From Parachryseolinea silvisoli (lineage in GTDB: Bacteria; Bacteroidota; Bacteroidia; Cytophagales; Cyclobacteriaceae), in assembly GCF_021190955.1 (NCBI RefSeq), contig NZ_JAIOAO010000003.1, forward strand, positions 744,001-808,000: a stretch of DNA of 64,000 nucleotides. Direction: 5' to 3'. The notes beneath the pieces are model-generated. The model worked only from the letters and a program-made list of their open reading frames with translations, had not been told where the DNA came from and did no database searches. Shown here in pieces: positions 1 through 10,100 of this stretch (positions within the stretch are counted from its first letter, which is position 1; each line of letters begins with the position of its first letter). A program made the position numbers and the translations under genes.

Positions 1-845
1 CACAGGTTTAGTTCGGTATTCTCCAGGCCCTTTACCTGGACGCCTTTCAGCGAAGTGGCAATGCCGACAAACGTTCCCGCCAGCGGCGTGTCAAAAACAA
101 TGGAATCGTTCTTCAGATAATAACCCGTGGTGAAGTTTAGCTGTTGCGTATTGGCTGTGTTACTTTTCCTGGAGGCGGAGGAGATCGTCAGCACCCGATA
201 AGATTCCTGCAGCGACATATAAAAAATCAAATCCTTGTTGGTATAGGTCATCTGTAGCGATGTCGTAATCTTGTGCAGATCGGCCGTCATGGTAGTGAGC
301 TTCTGAGCCACTTGCAGGCCGAGGGCGTTTAGGTCATTTTCGGTCGCCTCTTCGAATAATAGCTGAGTGGGGTTGGAAGCATCTGATTTACTGCTAAACA
401 GCAATGACCCGTTTTCGTTTTTACGCACATAGTTAAACTCAAACTCGGCGCCAAACGTAGCGCGGTCGAATTCGAAGAGATACGCAAAGAACGAGTAGTT
501 CTCCATGATGAGTTCCAGGCCCAGGGAGCTGTCGATACGATAACCGACGGTTTGCTCGTAAAATTTGCCGTCGTCGGCGCCCAGATCGGTCTTGATCGTT
601 ACTTTGTTATCATCCTGGAAATCGAGCAATACCAGAAACGATCCATAACCTTCCTGCGGTGTATAGAGCAATTTCCAGCCGTGCGCCGGGTCCACCAGGC
701 TGCTTTTCAAATTGGCCTTGGCTTCGGCAATACGTTCGTCCGCCGACTTGTCGAATTTATTGAAATCGTCATCCTTACAGCCCGACAGTAAAAGCACGAA
801 GCAGAACAACGTTAAAGGAATTGATTTTTTTATCGGTAAATACAT
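1..845 (-). CDS. DUF4302-like lipoprotein, partial at left edge
   Basis: This frame stays open to the left edge (about 281 codons visible), so the gene is incomplete at its 3' end. The product starts with a short lysine-containing stretch, a hydrophobic segment and a lipobox ending in SGC, so it should be an outer-membrane lipoprotein. After that come the regions DKSADERIAEAKANLKSSL and GWKLLYTPQEGYGSFLVLLDF, which are typical of the DUF4302 family as I remember it. DUF4302 proteins usually lie downstream of SusC/SusD genes, as here, and have no established biochemical role. A second in-frame ATG lies 9 bases upstream (854); neither has a Shine-Dalgarno sequence. It is the fourth gene of the operon, about 20 bases after the metallohydrolase gene. 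Confidence 0.8.
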   Translation of the reverse strand, partial: MYLPIKKSIPLTLFCFVLLLSGCKDDDFNKFDKSADERIAEAKANLKSSLVDPAHGWKLLYTPQEGYGSFLVLLDFQDDNKVTIKTDLGADDGKFYEQTVGYRIDSSLGLELIMENYSFFAYLFEFDRATFGAEFEFNYVRKNENGSLLFSSKSDASNPTQLLFEEATENDLNALGLQVAQKLTTMTADLHKITTSLQMTYTNKDLIFYMSLQESYRVLTISSASRKSNTANTQQLNFTTGYYLKNDSIVFDTPLAGTFVGIATSLKGVQVKGLENTELNL

Positions 846-864
846 AATGACCATGGGTAGAAGG

Positions 865-1743
865 TTATTCAGATAGTTTCTCTTGAACAAGGGCTCGGAT
901 CTCCAGCAAGTCTACGCCGGTATACTGCTTGTAATGCGCCAGAATTGCATTGTACTTCTGGCGGATCAACGCACGTCCCTCGTTTCGGGCGAAACAATCT
1001 GCCGTGGCACAGTTTGCCTCGTCATCGTAATAACGCTCATAGAAATTCGGGTAGTACAGCATAAACGCAACCGTCTCGGCAAAATCTTCATTGAATGCGC
1101 TGGTGGCATAAGGCGATACAAAGCCGCGCTGCAGCGCCTCTTCATCACTCAGCACAAACCACGATCCCGAAGAAGAATAGCCTTGCGGAGAGATGCTCTG
1201 AAAGTTGGGTGGCAACTTAAAGTTTTGGTGCATCACGTGCGCAAACTCGTGGTAGATGGTGCCAAGTTGCAGGAACAGCCATTGTTGGTCGAGCGTGTCA
1301 ATGTAGTTCACACGCGACAGTGTTATCCGTGCGCCCGCATCCGCCGTACCCAGGATTTCCGTGCCATCGGCGTTGTAAATGGTAGAACCAATGAACACGA
1401 CTTCGGAAGGCACGTACCGTTTAAAGAACTTGCTACCATTCGGCACGCTAACGAATGGCTCAATCCAATAGCTTTCTAAGAATTTCAGCATTGGAATAAC
1501 ATTATCGCGATCGGGCGGTGTCACCCGCTTGCTTGGATCTACGTATCGATCCACATAAGCATATCGTACGGCGATGCTATAGGGCTTGACGAAATTCTGT
1601 TGAATATAAACGTCCAACTCGTCTGTTGACGGAGTTGTTTCTCGCTGCGGAATAGTAACGTCGTCGCTTTGGTAGCAGGCAACCATCAGGAGCAACGGGC
1701 CGGCTAGCAATAACGAGGAAATTTTGGTGATGATATGTTTCAT
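865..1743 (-). CDS. SusCD-associated zinc metallohydrolase lipoprotein (HExxH)
   Basis: The 292-residue product begins with a signal peptide and lipobox (LLLMVAC), so it is predicted to be a lipid-anchored surface or periplasmic enzyme. The centre carries the zinc-protease motif YHEFAHVMHQ, with the two His and the Glu of HExxH; further on, NEDFAETVAFML could supply the third ligand (Glu). This matches the family of substrate-import-associated zinc metallohydrolase lipoproteins, found almost only beside SusC/SusD pairs. The open frame extends to 1776, but the first ATG followed by a proper signal peptide is at 1743, and using it avoids an overlap with the SusD gene. The probable role is processing of a proteinaceous ligand for the adjacent SusC/D importer. 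The substrate cannot be read from the sequence. Confidence 0.85.
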   Translation of the reverse strand: MKHIITKISSLLLAGPLLLMVACYQSDDVTIPQRETTPSTDELDVYIQQNFVKPYSIAVRYAYVDRYVDPSKRVTPPDRDNVIPMLKFLESYWIEPFVSVPNGSKFFKRYVPSEVVFIGSTIYNADGTEILGTADAGARITLSRVNYIDTLDQQWLFLQLGTIYHEFAHVMHQNFKLPPNFQSISPQGYSSSGSWFVLSDEEALQRGFVSPYATSAFNEDFAETVAFMLYYPNFYERYYDDEANCATADCFARNEGRALIRQKYNAILAHYKQYTGVDLLEIRALVQEKLSE

Positions 1744-1765
1744 ACGGAAAAAGTCGATGGGGTGA

Positions 1766-3226
1766 TTAACGTTCATTGGGAGTAAGTCCGCCGATGTCGA
1801 TGGCCGCCTGCGGTATCTGTATTATCTTACGCTTGTCAGTAGCTTCGAGGGTGATAATGCTTCCGTCCTGTAACCGGTGTTGCACGGGATAGCCATAGCG
1901 CTTGATGTCGAACCAGCGAAGACCCTCATGAATAAACTCTTTCTGTCGCTCTTCCAGGATATATGTCAGCGCGTTAAGCTGATTGTTGGAGCTGTTGTAG
2001 TAGGTACGCAAAGCGTTGGTGTTAAGTGTCACGTTCGGGGCGTAGCGCTTGCGGGCCAGGACCTGCAGGTCGGCCAATGCCAGACTCACCTGGTTTAACT
2101 GAACGTATGCTTCCGCCCGGTTCAATAGCACCTCTTCTCCATGAAACGCGGTCGCAATGGTGTAGTACGTTCCTACATTTGAAGTAATGCTTGTACGCTC
2201 AAACAAAAATTCATACTTATTCAAGCAAATGCCATTGTCACCGCGCTGGTAGACAGGATAACCCTCGGTGCTGATACGAGCGTCATCATCGCTATTAAAA
2301 GGGTTGAAATAAAACAAGTATTGGAAAATGTTAAAGTCGGGCCAGAAACCGACATTCACCGGGAAGTTGGTCACCTGCCGGATCATCAACAGATTGCTTC
2401 GCTCCGTCGGCGCGGTATACCGACGAATGAAATCGTCGTCGTTGCTGCTTTGCGCCAGCATACCATAAATGTCCTTTACAAAGATCGTTGGATCGGCGCC
2501 CAGCATCTGCGTGCTGTAGTCGATGCACTTCTGCCACTCGCCTTTGAAAAGGTAAAAGCGGGAAGCAAATGCCAGCGCCGCTTCGCGCGTAAAGTGATAC
2601 TTGCCAGAATTGGCATAAAAGCTGGCGTCGACCAGCCTGAGTCCGGCCAGAATATCATCTTCTATGTTGTTGTATACTTCTTCTACCGAAAGGCGCTCGT
2701 ACTGTACCAAAAAGTCTTTCTCCGGTGCCGTCGGGTAAGGAATGCCAGGATCGGTGGCGGCCGTGTTTGCAGTGTAATGTTTGGCAAACAGGTTGACCAG
2801 CATAAAGTGCCCATACGCGCGGGTCAGTAGCGCCTCGCCTTTAACAGCGTCTCGCTGAGCTTTTTCACCCGGTAGATCGTTGATCACAGCCAATACCTCG
2901 TTGGCATGGGCAATCGCGTCATACGTAGTCTCCCAGAAGTTCGTAGGTGTGTCCTGGTTCACCGGAAAGATATCGTTCCATTCATACGCCTGCACGTGCT
3001 CTGGCAGCTTCGTTGTGCCGTTGGTGTACGTCACGTTATCGGTCATCCACTCCGTAAATTGGTAGCCGCCCGAGCTGTACGCATTGGTCAGCAGCTGTGC
3101 CGCCTTCTCTGTCGTATTCAGATCTACTCGGTTGTCTGGATTTTCTTCCAAATACTTGTCGCACGCCGTCAGCAGCATGAGGCCCAGTAACAGGGAAGAG
3201 CTGTAATGAGTGATATATCGTTTCAT
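1766..3226 (-). CDS. SusD/RagB family nutrient-binding outer-membrane lipoprotein
   Basis: The 486-residue product has a signal peptide and lipobox (LMLLTAC) followed by DKYLEENPDNRVDL, the usual SusD N-terminus. Helical TPR-like segments follow, as does the typical C-terminal region with LNRAEAYVQLNQ and EERQKEFIHEGLRWFDIKRYG. SusD proteins sit on the outside of the outer membrane as a lid on the SusC barrel and help capture oligosaccharides or peptides. The gene starts 19 bases after the SusC gene ends and is followed at once by the metallohydrolase gene, so the four genes form one transcription unit. The ligand is unknown. The HExxH neighbour hints at peptides or glycoproteins rather than plain glycans. 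Confidence 0.95.
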   Translation of the reverse strand: MKRYITHYSSSLLLGLMLLTACDKYLEENPDNRVDLNTTEKAAQLLTNAYSSGGYQFTEWMTDNVTYTNGTTKLPEHVQAYEWNDIFPVNQDTPTNFWETTYDAIAHANEVLAVINDLPGEKAQRDAVKGEALLTRAYGHFMLVNLFAKHYTANTAATDPGIPYPTAPEKDFLVQYERLSVEEVYNNIEDDILAGLRLVDASFYANSGKYHFTREAALAFASRFYLFKGEWQKCIDYSTQMLGADPTIFVKDIYGMLAQSSNDDDFIRRYTAPTERSNLLMIRQVTNFPVNVGFWPDFNIFQYLFYFNPFNSDDDARISTEGYPVYQRGDNGICLNKYEFLFERTSITSNVGTYYTIATAFHGEEVLLNRAEAYVQLNQVSLALADLQVLARKRYAPNVTLNTNALRTYYNSSNNQLNALTYILEERQKEFIHEGLRWFDIKRYGYPVQHRLQDGSIITLEATDKRKIIQIPQAAIDIGGLTPNER

Positions 3227-3244
3227 GTAAGTGCCTTCGTTAAA

Positions 3245-6200
3245 TTAAAAACCGATGTTGATCGCTGTAGTGAACAGCTTTGGTTGTGGCAATGCCACAC
3301 CCCCCGAGGAAAAGAACTCGGGATCCTGACCATTGAGCTTTTTGTCCGAGTAGAGGAGGGCCAGGTTCTGACCTTCCACCGAGATCGATGCCGTGTTGGC
3401 GCCAATGCGCCGCACCCATTGTCCCGGTAAGCTATAGCTTAACCGCACCGTCTTCAGGCGAACATACGTACCGTCCGCTACACGCGCTGTGCTCTTGTTG
3501 TACAGATCGTACGCGCTCTGGTAGTCCGGATTACCCGTTACAATGGTGTTTTGGTCCAGAATGACCGGTACGTCCGTGATCAATTCATCTCCCTGTACCA
3601 CCCAGCGATTCACAAAGTTTCGCGACAACGAGTTGAAGTCGGTGTAACGCGGGCTATAGGCATCGTCCAGGCGGATCTTGTAGTCGAACTTGAACGACAC
3701 CAACGCGTTTAACGTAAAACCTTTGTAGCTAAAGATGTTGGTGAAGCCACCTGCGCCGCGTGGCTCGGCAGGGCCATCATAGTGTAGGATGTCCCAGATG
3801 TTCTCACGATCCTGCAGATCGTAGTTGTAAACAACCTCGCCACTGCCATCATAGAACGTGGGAATGCCGCGCTGATCGAGGCCCGCAAAACGTGTAGAGT
3901 ATAACCCACGACGCGGGCCGCCTTGCACGGCGGCGCCGCCCTGCACAATCGCATCGCCCAACCGTGGGTTGAAGTTCAACCGCGTGATCTTGTCTTTGGT
4001 GTAGCCCACGTTGAAGCTCGTGGCCCACGAGAAGTCGCCGACGCGCAGGTTCTGTGTATTGATCGTAAATTCAACACCGCGCGATTGCATGTCCGCATAA
4101 TTGCCATACTTGTACGGGTTGCCGCCCACACCACTGGTCTGGATCAAACCGATCAGATCGTAGGCCTTGCGCTCAAAGAAATCCACCGTACCCGACACGC
4201 GGTTGTTTACAATCGCATAGTCGAACCCTACGTTGAATTCTTTCAGCTTCTCCCATGTCAGATCGCGGTTTTCCAGCGCGTCGATATACAGATAGGTCTC
4301 GACATCGCTCGGGCGAAGGGTTACACCCGACTGGAGGTTTAACAGCGCACTGGTGTTCGGACCCAGGTTAGCCGACAAGCCATACGTGGCCCGTAGCTTC
4401 AGGCTGTTGAGCCAGTCAATATTCACAAAGTCCTCTTCGGTGACGTTCCACGCACCGCTCACGTTCCAGGTGGGTAGGTACCGGGCGCTCTTCGCTTTGC
4501 CAAGTCTGTTGGAACCGTCATACCGCACCGTGCCATTAAAAATATACTTTCCCTTGTAGGAGTAAGCGCCGTTTACAAACAAACCGGCAAACCGCTCGCG
4601 GTCCACACCCAACGCATAGGTACGAATACCCTGGCGGCTGAGGAACTCGATCATCTTCGGATCCAGGTTAGCGATGCCCCCGTTGTCATACATCACCCCA
4701 ATGCCGTCGGCGCGAAGGCTCGTGCGGTTAGTATACTTGATCTCCTGCCCGGCCAGTACATTGACCTGATGAACTTCATTGATCATATGCAACCAATTTA
4801 AGCTGTTCCGTACATAGAAATTCCGAAGCTCATCTTCCGTTACGTTGTTGAAACCACCTTCCGGCAACACCACCAGCGGCTCCCCGTTGGGATCATCCGG
4901 GTCTTTGTACAGCAGTTGGTTGGCATCCGCAATGTATTGTGTGCCATCCGCGCGGTAGGCTTGCGCCTGATTCGAACGCTCATGAATGACGTGCTCACGC
5001 TTGGTCGTGGCGTGCCGTCCCATCAGCGTACTGCGAAAGGTGAGGTTCTCCAGGATGTGATAGGTAATGTCGGCCTGTGTGGAAATATCTGCTACTGAAA
5101 TATTGATGAAGTTCAGTTGAAGCTCTTCCAGGATGTTGAAAGGCGCATAATTGCGGCGGAAGTATTCCAGCACACCGTCGTTGGTGTAGGGCCGGATCGA
5201 CCGGCTGGTATTCAGTGCATAGCTCAGGGGGTTGATGTCGAAGTCGCGACGGAATCGCCCGGAGATTGGGTCGAAGTCGCGGTTCTGCGTACCGGGTACT
5301 CTTTGCTCACGGTAGTTGCCTGTGAGTTTCAGATCCACCATCAGCTTCGGTGAGAATACAAAAGTGTTTTTGGCCGTACCCGAATAACGCTTTACATTGT
5401 CGGCAATCGTCTGACCGTTGTCGTGCAGGTAGCTCAGGGAATAATAGCTGCTATGTTTATCGGTACCGGTTGTAAGGCTTAACGAATGTTGCTGCTGCAG
5501 CGAGAAATCACGAAATAACACGTCAAACCAGTCAGTATTAGCGGTCTCATATTGGTGCAGAAAATCTTCATTCAGACTGCCCTCGCCGCCGGGCCCCCAA
5601 TTGATATTCTTGGCGTTGATCTCATTGAACATCTTGCCCAGCGCGCCAAAGTTCTGCGCCTTTACAGACGTCGTAATGTCGATCAGCCCTTTGTCATACA
5701 TCTCGCGGTACACCGACATCTCGTCGCCCGAGTTCAGAATGTCGAATTGCTTATAGGTAGGCCGCAGGTTCATCGAAAAGTTTCCCGAATAGCTCACACG
5801 CGTCTGGCCGCTCTTACCTTTTTTCGTAGTAATAACGATCACACCGTTCTTGGCACGTGTACCATACAACGCCGTTGCCGACGCATCTTTCAGCACCTGG
5901 AACGACTCGATGTCGTCGGGATTGATGCCCGCAATAGAAGAAGCCGTCAGCGTGTTGGCATTACCGGTGATAATATCGTCGGCCGCGACGTTGTTGAGGT
6001 CTTCCAGAATAACGCCGTCCACCACCCACAGCGGCTGCGTGTCGCCGTTGATGGAGGTATTGCCGCGAATGCGAATCTTGGGGCTCGTGCCAAAAGTACC
6101 CGACACATTGTCGACGGTCACCCCCGCCACCTGACCTTCCAGCATGCGGCTCGCGTCATTCATACCCGTACTCTTAATATTGGCCATTTTCACTGTGGCC

Positions 6201-6565
6201 GTCGAACCGGTAAACAACTTTCGGTCTACTTCCTGGAACCCCGTGATCACGACTTCATCCAGTTCGGTGGTCTCAGCATCCAGCGGTATATCTACAGTAG
6301 TCTGTTGACCGATGACAACTTCGCGTGGCCGAAAGCCGATAAACGAAAAGACAAGGGTGTCACGCGAAGAGCGCGCCATCAATTCATAGACACCGTCTCC
6401 GTCGGTAATAGTACCACGATTGGTATTTTTAATACGGATGTTTACTCCCGGCAGGGAGGAACCATCTTTTGCAGCCGTCACCTTTCCTGAAACTTTAAAT
6501 TCCTGGGCATGTGCCTGCAGCATAGTCCATAGGAGGAGTACCCCAAGGAGTAGAGATTTCTTCAT
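3245..6565 (-). CDS. SusC/RagA family TonB-linked outer-membrane importer
   Basis: The 1106-residue product has a signal peptide ending near AQA/AHAQ. A carboxypeptidase-regulatory-like domain follows (about residues 24-100, with SLPGVNIRIKNTNRG), then the SusC signature before the plug (TELDEVVITGF). The TonB plug contains IRIRGNTSINGDTQPLWVVD and VLKDASATALYGTRAKNGV. The rest is a long beta-barrel ending in an aromatic residue (INIGF). It forms the TonB-driven pore that works with the SusD lid encoded just downstream. As the first gene of the minus-strand operon, its promoter should lie in the roughly 590-base gap upstream. No sigma/anti-sigma pair is visible next to it, so regulation is not of the common FecIR type within this window. 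Confidence 0.95.
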   Translation of the reverse strand: MKKSLLLGVLLLWTMLQAHAQEFKVSGKVTAAKDGSSLPGVNIRIKNTNRGTITDGDGVYELMARSSRDTLVFSFIGFRPREVVIGQQTTVDIPLDAETTELDEVVITGFQEVDRKLFTGSTATVKMANIKSTGMNDASRMLEGQVAGVTVDNVSGTFGTSPKIRIRGNTSINGDTQPLWVVDGVILEDLNNVAADDIITGNANTLTASSIAGINPDDIESFQVLKDASATALYGTRAKNGVIVITTKKGKSGQTRVSYSGNFSMNLRPTYKQFDILNSGDEMSVYREMYDKGLIDITTSVKAQNFGALGKMFNEINAKNINWGPGGEGSLNEDFLHQYETANTDWFDVLFRDFSLQQQHSLSLTTGTDKHSSYYSLSYLHDNGQTIADNVKRYSGTAKNTFVFSPKLMVDLKLTGNYREQRVPGTQNRDFDPISGRFRRDFDINPLSYALNTSRSIRPYTNDGVLEYFRRNYAPFNILEELQLNFINISVADISTQADITYHILENLTFRSTLMGRHATTKREHVIHERSNQAQAYRADGTQYIADANQLLYKDPDDPNGEPLVVLPEGGFNNVTEDELRNFYVRNSLNWLHMINEVHQVNVLAGQEIKYTNRTSLRADGIGVMYDNGGIANLDPKMIEFLSRQGIRTYALGVDRERFAGLFVNGAYSYKGKYIFNGTVRYDGSNRLGKAKSARYLPTWNVSGAWNVTEEDFVNIDWLNSLKLRATYGLSANLGPNTSALLNLQSGVTLRPSDVETYLYIDALENRDLTWEKLKEFNVGFDYAIVNNRVSGTVDFFERKAYDLIGLIQTSGVGGNPYKYGNYADMQSRGVEFTINTQNLRVGDFSWATSFNVGYTKDKITRLNFNPRLGDAIVQGGAAVQGGPRRGLYSTRFAGLDQRGIPTFYDGSGEVVYNYDLQDRENIWDILHYDGPAEPRGAGGFTNIFSYKGFTLNALVSFKFDYKIRLDDAYSPRYTDFNSLSRNFVNRWVVQGDELITDVPVILDQNTIVTGNPDYQSAYDLYNKSTARVADGTYVRLKTVRLSYSLPGQWVRRIGANTASISVEGQNLALLYSDKKLNGQDPEFFSSGGVALPQPKLFTTAINIGF

Positions 6566-7158
6566 GCTGTTAGGTATGGTAATGAGTAAAATGGTAAAAA
6601 AACGTAGGTACTAATTACAGAGTATTGTCCGTAAGAAGGGATGGGAACGGGTGGGCGTTTATCCGACAATACCACGCAAGTATCCGCTGGCATCGGAGGT
6701 CTATCCATCGGTAAACCCCTGGAAACGCTGTTTTTATAGAAAGTCGTGAGAGGTCGTGCTTGATGCTGTAAAAATCTACCCATAGGCCCATCCGCTAGTT
6801 TCTAAAATTAGCCAATTACCTCACAAATTCAAGTGAATTTGTGTCAGTCTCACAACTTTATACGCCCGTATAAAGACATTTCCCAATAAAATCTGGACAA
6901 GGCCCCTTCTTTTGGAGACGAGATTTTCTGAGTTCCCGGATTAAGTGTCTGTTTTGGGATCGATTTCGGCTCGATTTTTTAAACCATCCGACTTACATTC
7001 TTGCACTTTAACACCGGATTAGTCGGGTTCGCCGATCAGGTAATATTTCGTACCTTTTGTAAAGGTTTCTTTTGCGCCGGCAGCTCGATTAACGGCGTCT
7101 TTCATGTTCTATAGGCTGGCCTTTGATCGGTAGATAAGTGTGCAACCGGTATAATGGG
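6566..7158. other. Divergent intergenic region, 593 bases
   Basis: This gap separates the minus-strand SusC operon from the plus-strand T9SS cargo gene and must hold promoters for both. Short open frames inside it have no recognisable protein character. I see no strong hairpin. A weak five-base stem followed by six T lies near 6959-6981, and a stretch near 7051-7060 (TACCTTTTGT) only loosely resembles the Bacteroidota -7 box TAnnTTTG. Nothing further can be supported. Confidence 0.5.
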
Positions 7159-10100
7159 ATGGGTCTAAAAAAAGCTTTACTCTCTATTTTTTTGTTTTGT
7201 GGGGCAGTCTACTACGCGCATGCGCAGTGTGATATGCTACGCCCGACAATTTCCGTTGATTTCGATACGGATCAAGACTGCGCGCCCGTGTCAGTCACAC
7301 AATTCCAGGTGACCTATTCGTTCTCCGCGCCGCAAACCCCCGGATCCATCGCCATCCTTTATGAATGGAACGACCCCGCGAACTCCACGACACTCGTTAC
7401 ACTGGCCACAGGTTTAATTGTCGGCGTTGGTAATACCGAATTTACCGCCGACGCGAGCTTCACCTATAACACCAACAACGATTGCAGCATTATACCCACA
7501 GCCTATATCGTCATCAATGGTGCAGTCTGCCCAACATCCATCCAGCGTCAGAGCGCTTTCTTTTGGAGCACCGACGATGAAGGTAACGGCGAAGTCGAAA
7601 TGGCGCCAGAGACCTGGGATGTATGCTATAACAATCCTATCACAAACGCCACCTTCCGCGATGCCTCAGAGTTTAATTGTAATATCAACGTTGAGCCCGA
7701 CGTGCCCAACCGCGCAGCGCGTTATGTGCAATTTGTATACGGTACGAATCACAACGCTGCGGCGACCATTCGCAACCTGACATTAACCGACGGTGGCCCG
7801 CAGCCTTTGACAAATGCCACCGGCAACCTGGTTAGCCCGCAGACCCGGGGGGCGGTGCTGCCCGTAACAGCGGCATACTTTGGCCCCGTCGAGACGGTAC
7901 CCGTACCGGCAGATGCGCCCATCTCCGTGTCATTCCCCATGAATGCACCCGCCGACGCAGCCAACGCTGTGGGCAATCGCTTCGAAGTCACCATGTTTAA
8001 TTGGAACGTGTGTAATCCCTGGAATGGCAGCAACGCCAACCCGAACTACGAAGATGCCATTGTCACGCGCGGGTATGTTCAGATTGTGGCCGCGCCCATA
8101 CCGGCCTTCTTCACACGCAACGGCGCAGGCACGACCACCACCAATTTTTGTATCGATGAAGATATCTTCTTCCGCAATCAAACCACCGGCGCCGGAAACA
8201 TCGGTTATACGTGGGAGTTTTACAATGATGCCGCCGGTACTGTACTGTTGGAAACCAGTAACGATGCGAACCCGGTCTATTCGTATCCGACGGGTGGCGT
8301 TAAGCTCATCCGCTTGCGTGTCCGCAACGCATCGGCCCAGGGCCCCTGTGACGCCGAGATCACACACACGGTAAACATCACACCGTCGCTTGTAGCCGCC
8401 ATCGGCCTAACTGATCCTCTCACGAACTTGCCGCTGACCAGTCGGGACTTCTGCCAGGAAACCGCAGCGCCATTCACCAACTTCAACGTGCGCTTCACCG
8501 ACATCTCCACAGGCACCGTCACGCCTACGACGGGCCGACGATGGGAATTCTTTGATGCGTCGAACAACTTGATCCTGGAGGCACCCACGGGCGGCGGGTT
8601 TTCAACGACGCTGCTGGGACCGTTCGATCGCACCTTTATCACACCGGGTCTTTACCGCATACGACTCACAGTACGCGACAACCTAACCCTTTGTACGACT
8701 ACAGACACAGACACAATACGCGTATTCGAAAAGCCGGAGCCCAACTTTACCTTCAACCGGGTCTGCCTCGGCACGGCCACGCATTTCATAGATGCCACTA
8801 CGCTCGATCCCATTTTTGCCGAAGGCATCACCCTGCGTGAGTGGGATATGGAGTACGACGGCACCTTCGACAACGATCCGGCGCTCGACGATGAAATAGA
8901 GTTTGACTATACCTACGCCACCGCCGGCACGCGTCGGGTGGCCCTCCGTGTCGTAACTGGTGGCGGTTGTGAAGTCATCATCGTAAAACCCAATGTTATT
9001 GTAGACCCCAAACCGCTTTCCACCTTCACAGCCGATCGGCTCTCGGGCTGTAGCGTGTTAACGGTCAATTTTACGAATACGGCCACCGGTCAGGCGGCCA
9101 CGATCCAGGAATATCGTTGGGAGATTGACGACGGCAGCGGAGCAGGCTTCCAGGTAGACTCCGTACAACGGCCCACCGATCCGGGCTTTAACGGTCAGTA
9201 TACACGCGATTTCGTCAATACAACACTCGTCAACATCGACTACCAGGTGCGGCTGCGTGCCGTCACCAACCGCGGCTGCGATTCCGTTTCGGCCCCAATT
9301 ACAATCACCGTATTTCCGGGGCCTGCTGCCGGATTCGTGTCGCTCAACTATTCGCCCTTCAACGACAACTGCTCCCCGGTAGAAGTAGACTTTGCCGTTG
9401 ACACGGAAACGCAGTCCATGAACCCGTCGGAATATATCTGGACCATCGCCGACGTTTCCGGTCAGCTGGATCAAATTAGTACCGGCACCACGCCGGCATT
9501 TAATTACGAGTTTCAAAACACGACCCAGGCCATCCGTGACTTCACCGTCACGCTTCGCGCCGTACTGCCCAGCACGTGCTATGGCGACTCGACGGTCTCG
9601 ATTCGTATCAATCCCGTGCCGTCATCAGCCTTTACCTACGACACGGTATCCTATACCTGTGACAACGTCGTGCTGCACCTCGATGCCACACAAAAGGGCT
9701 TGCAAGCCTACAACTGGCGCATCACCATCAATGGTGTGGTCATGGCCACACCCACCGGTGATAACCTCGATTATACCATTCCGCGATCGACTACAGTAGA
9801 CCAGAACGTCGTCATCCGACTCATCACCACCAACTTTGCAAATTGTCCCAGCACACCGACAACGCACAACGTTCTCATTCCGCGAAACCCGGGCATCAGT
9901 GCCTCCTTTACAGCGTTGCCAACGGATCAAACGCTGCCCAATTCCACCGTCACGATAACCAACACCAGTACGCCCGGTCCGTGGGATTATCTGTGGAACT
10001 TTGGCGACAGTACTACTTCGACTGACCGCGACGCCCCCCCGCATACATATGCGACTTTTGGTACCTATACCATTACGTTGACAGTGCGCGATAATGATTG

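Noticed and set aside
5552-6490. A 312-codon open frame antisense to the first SusC gene
   Set aside because: It overlaps the plug-coding region of SusC entirely and shows no protein motif.
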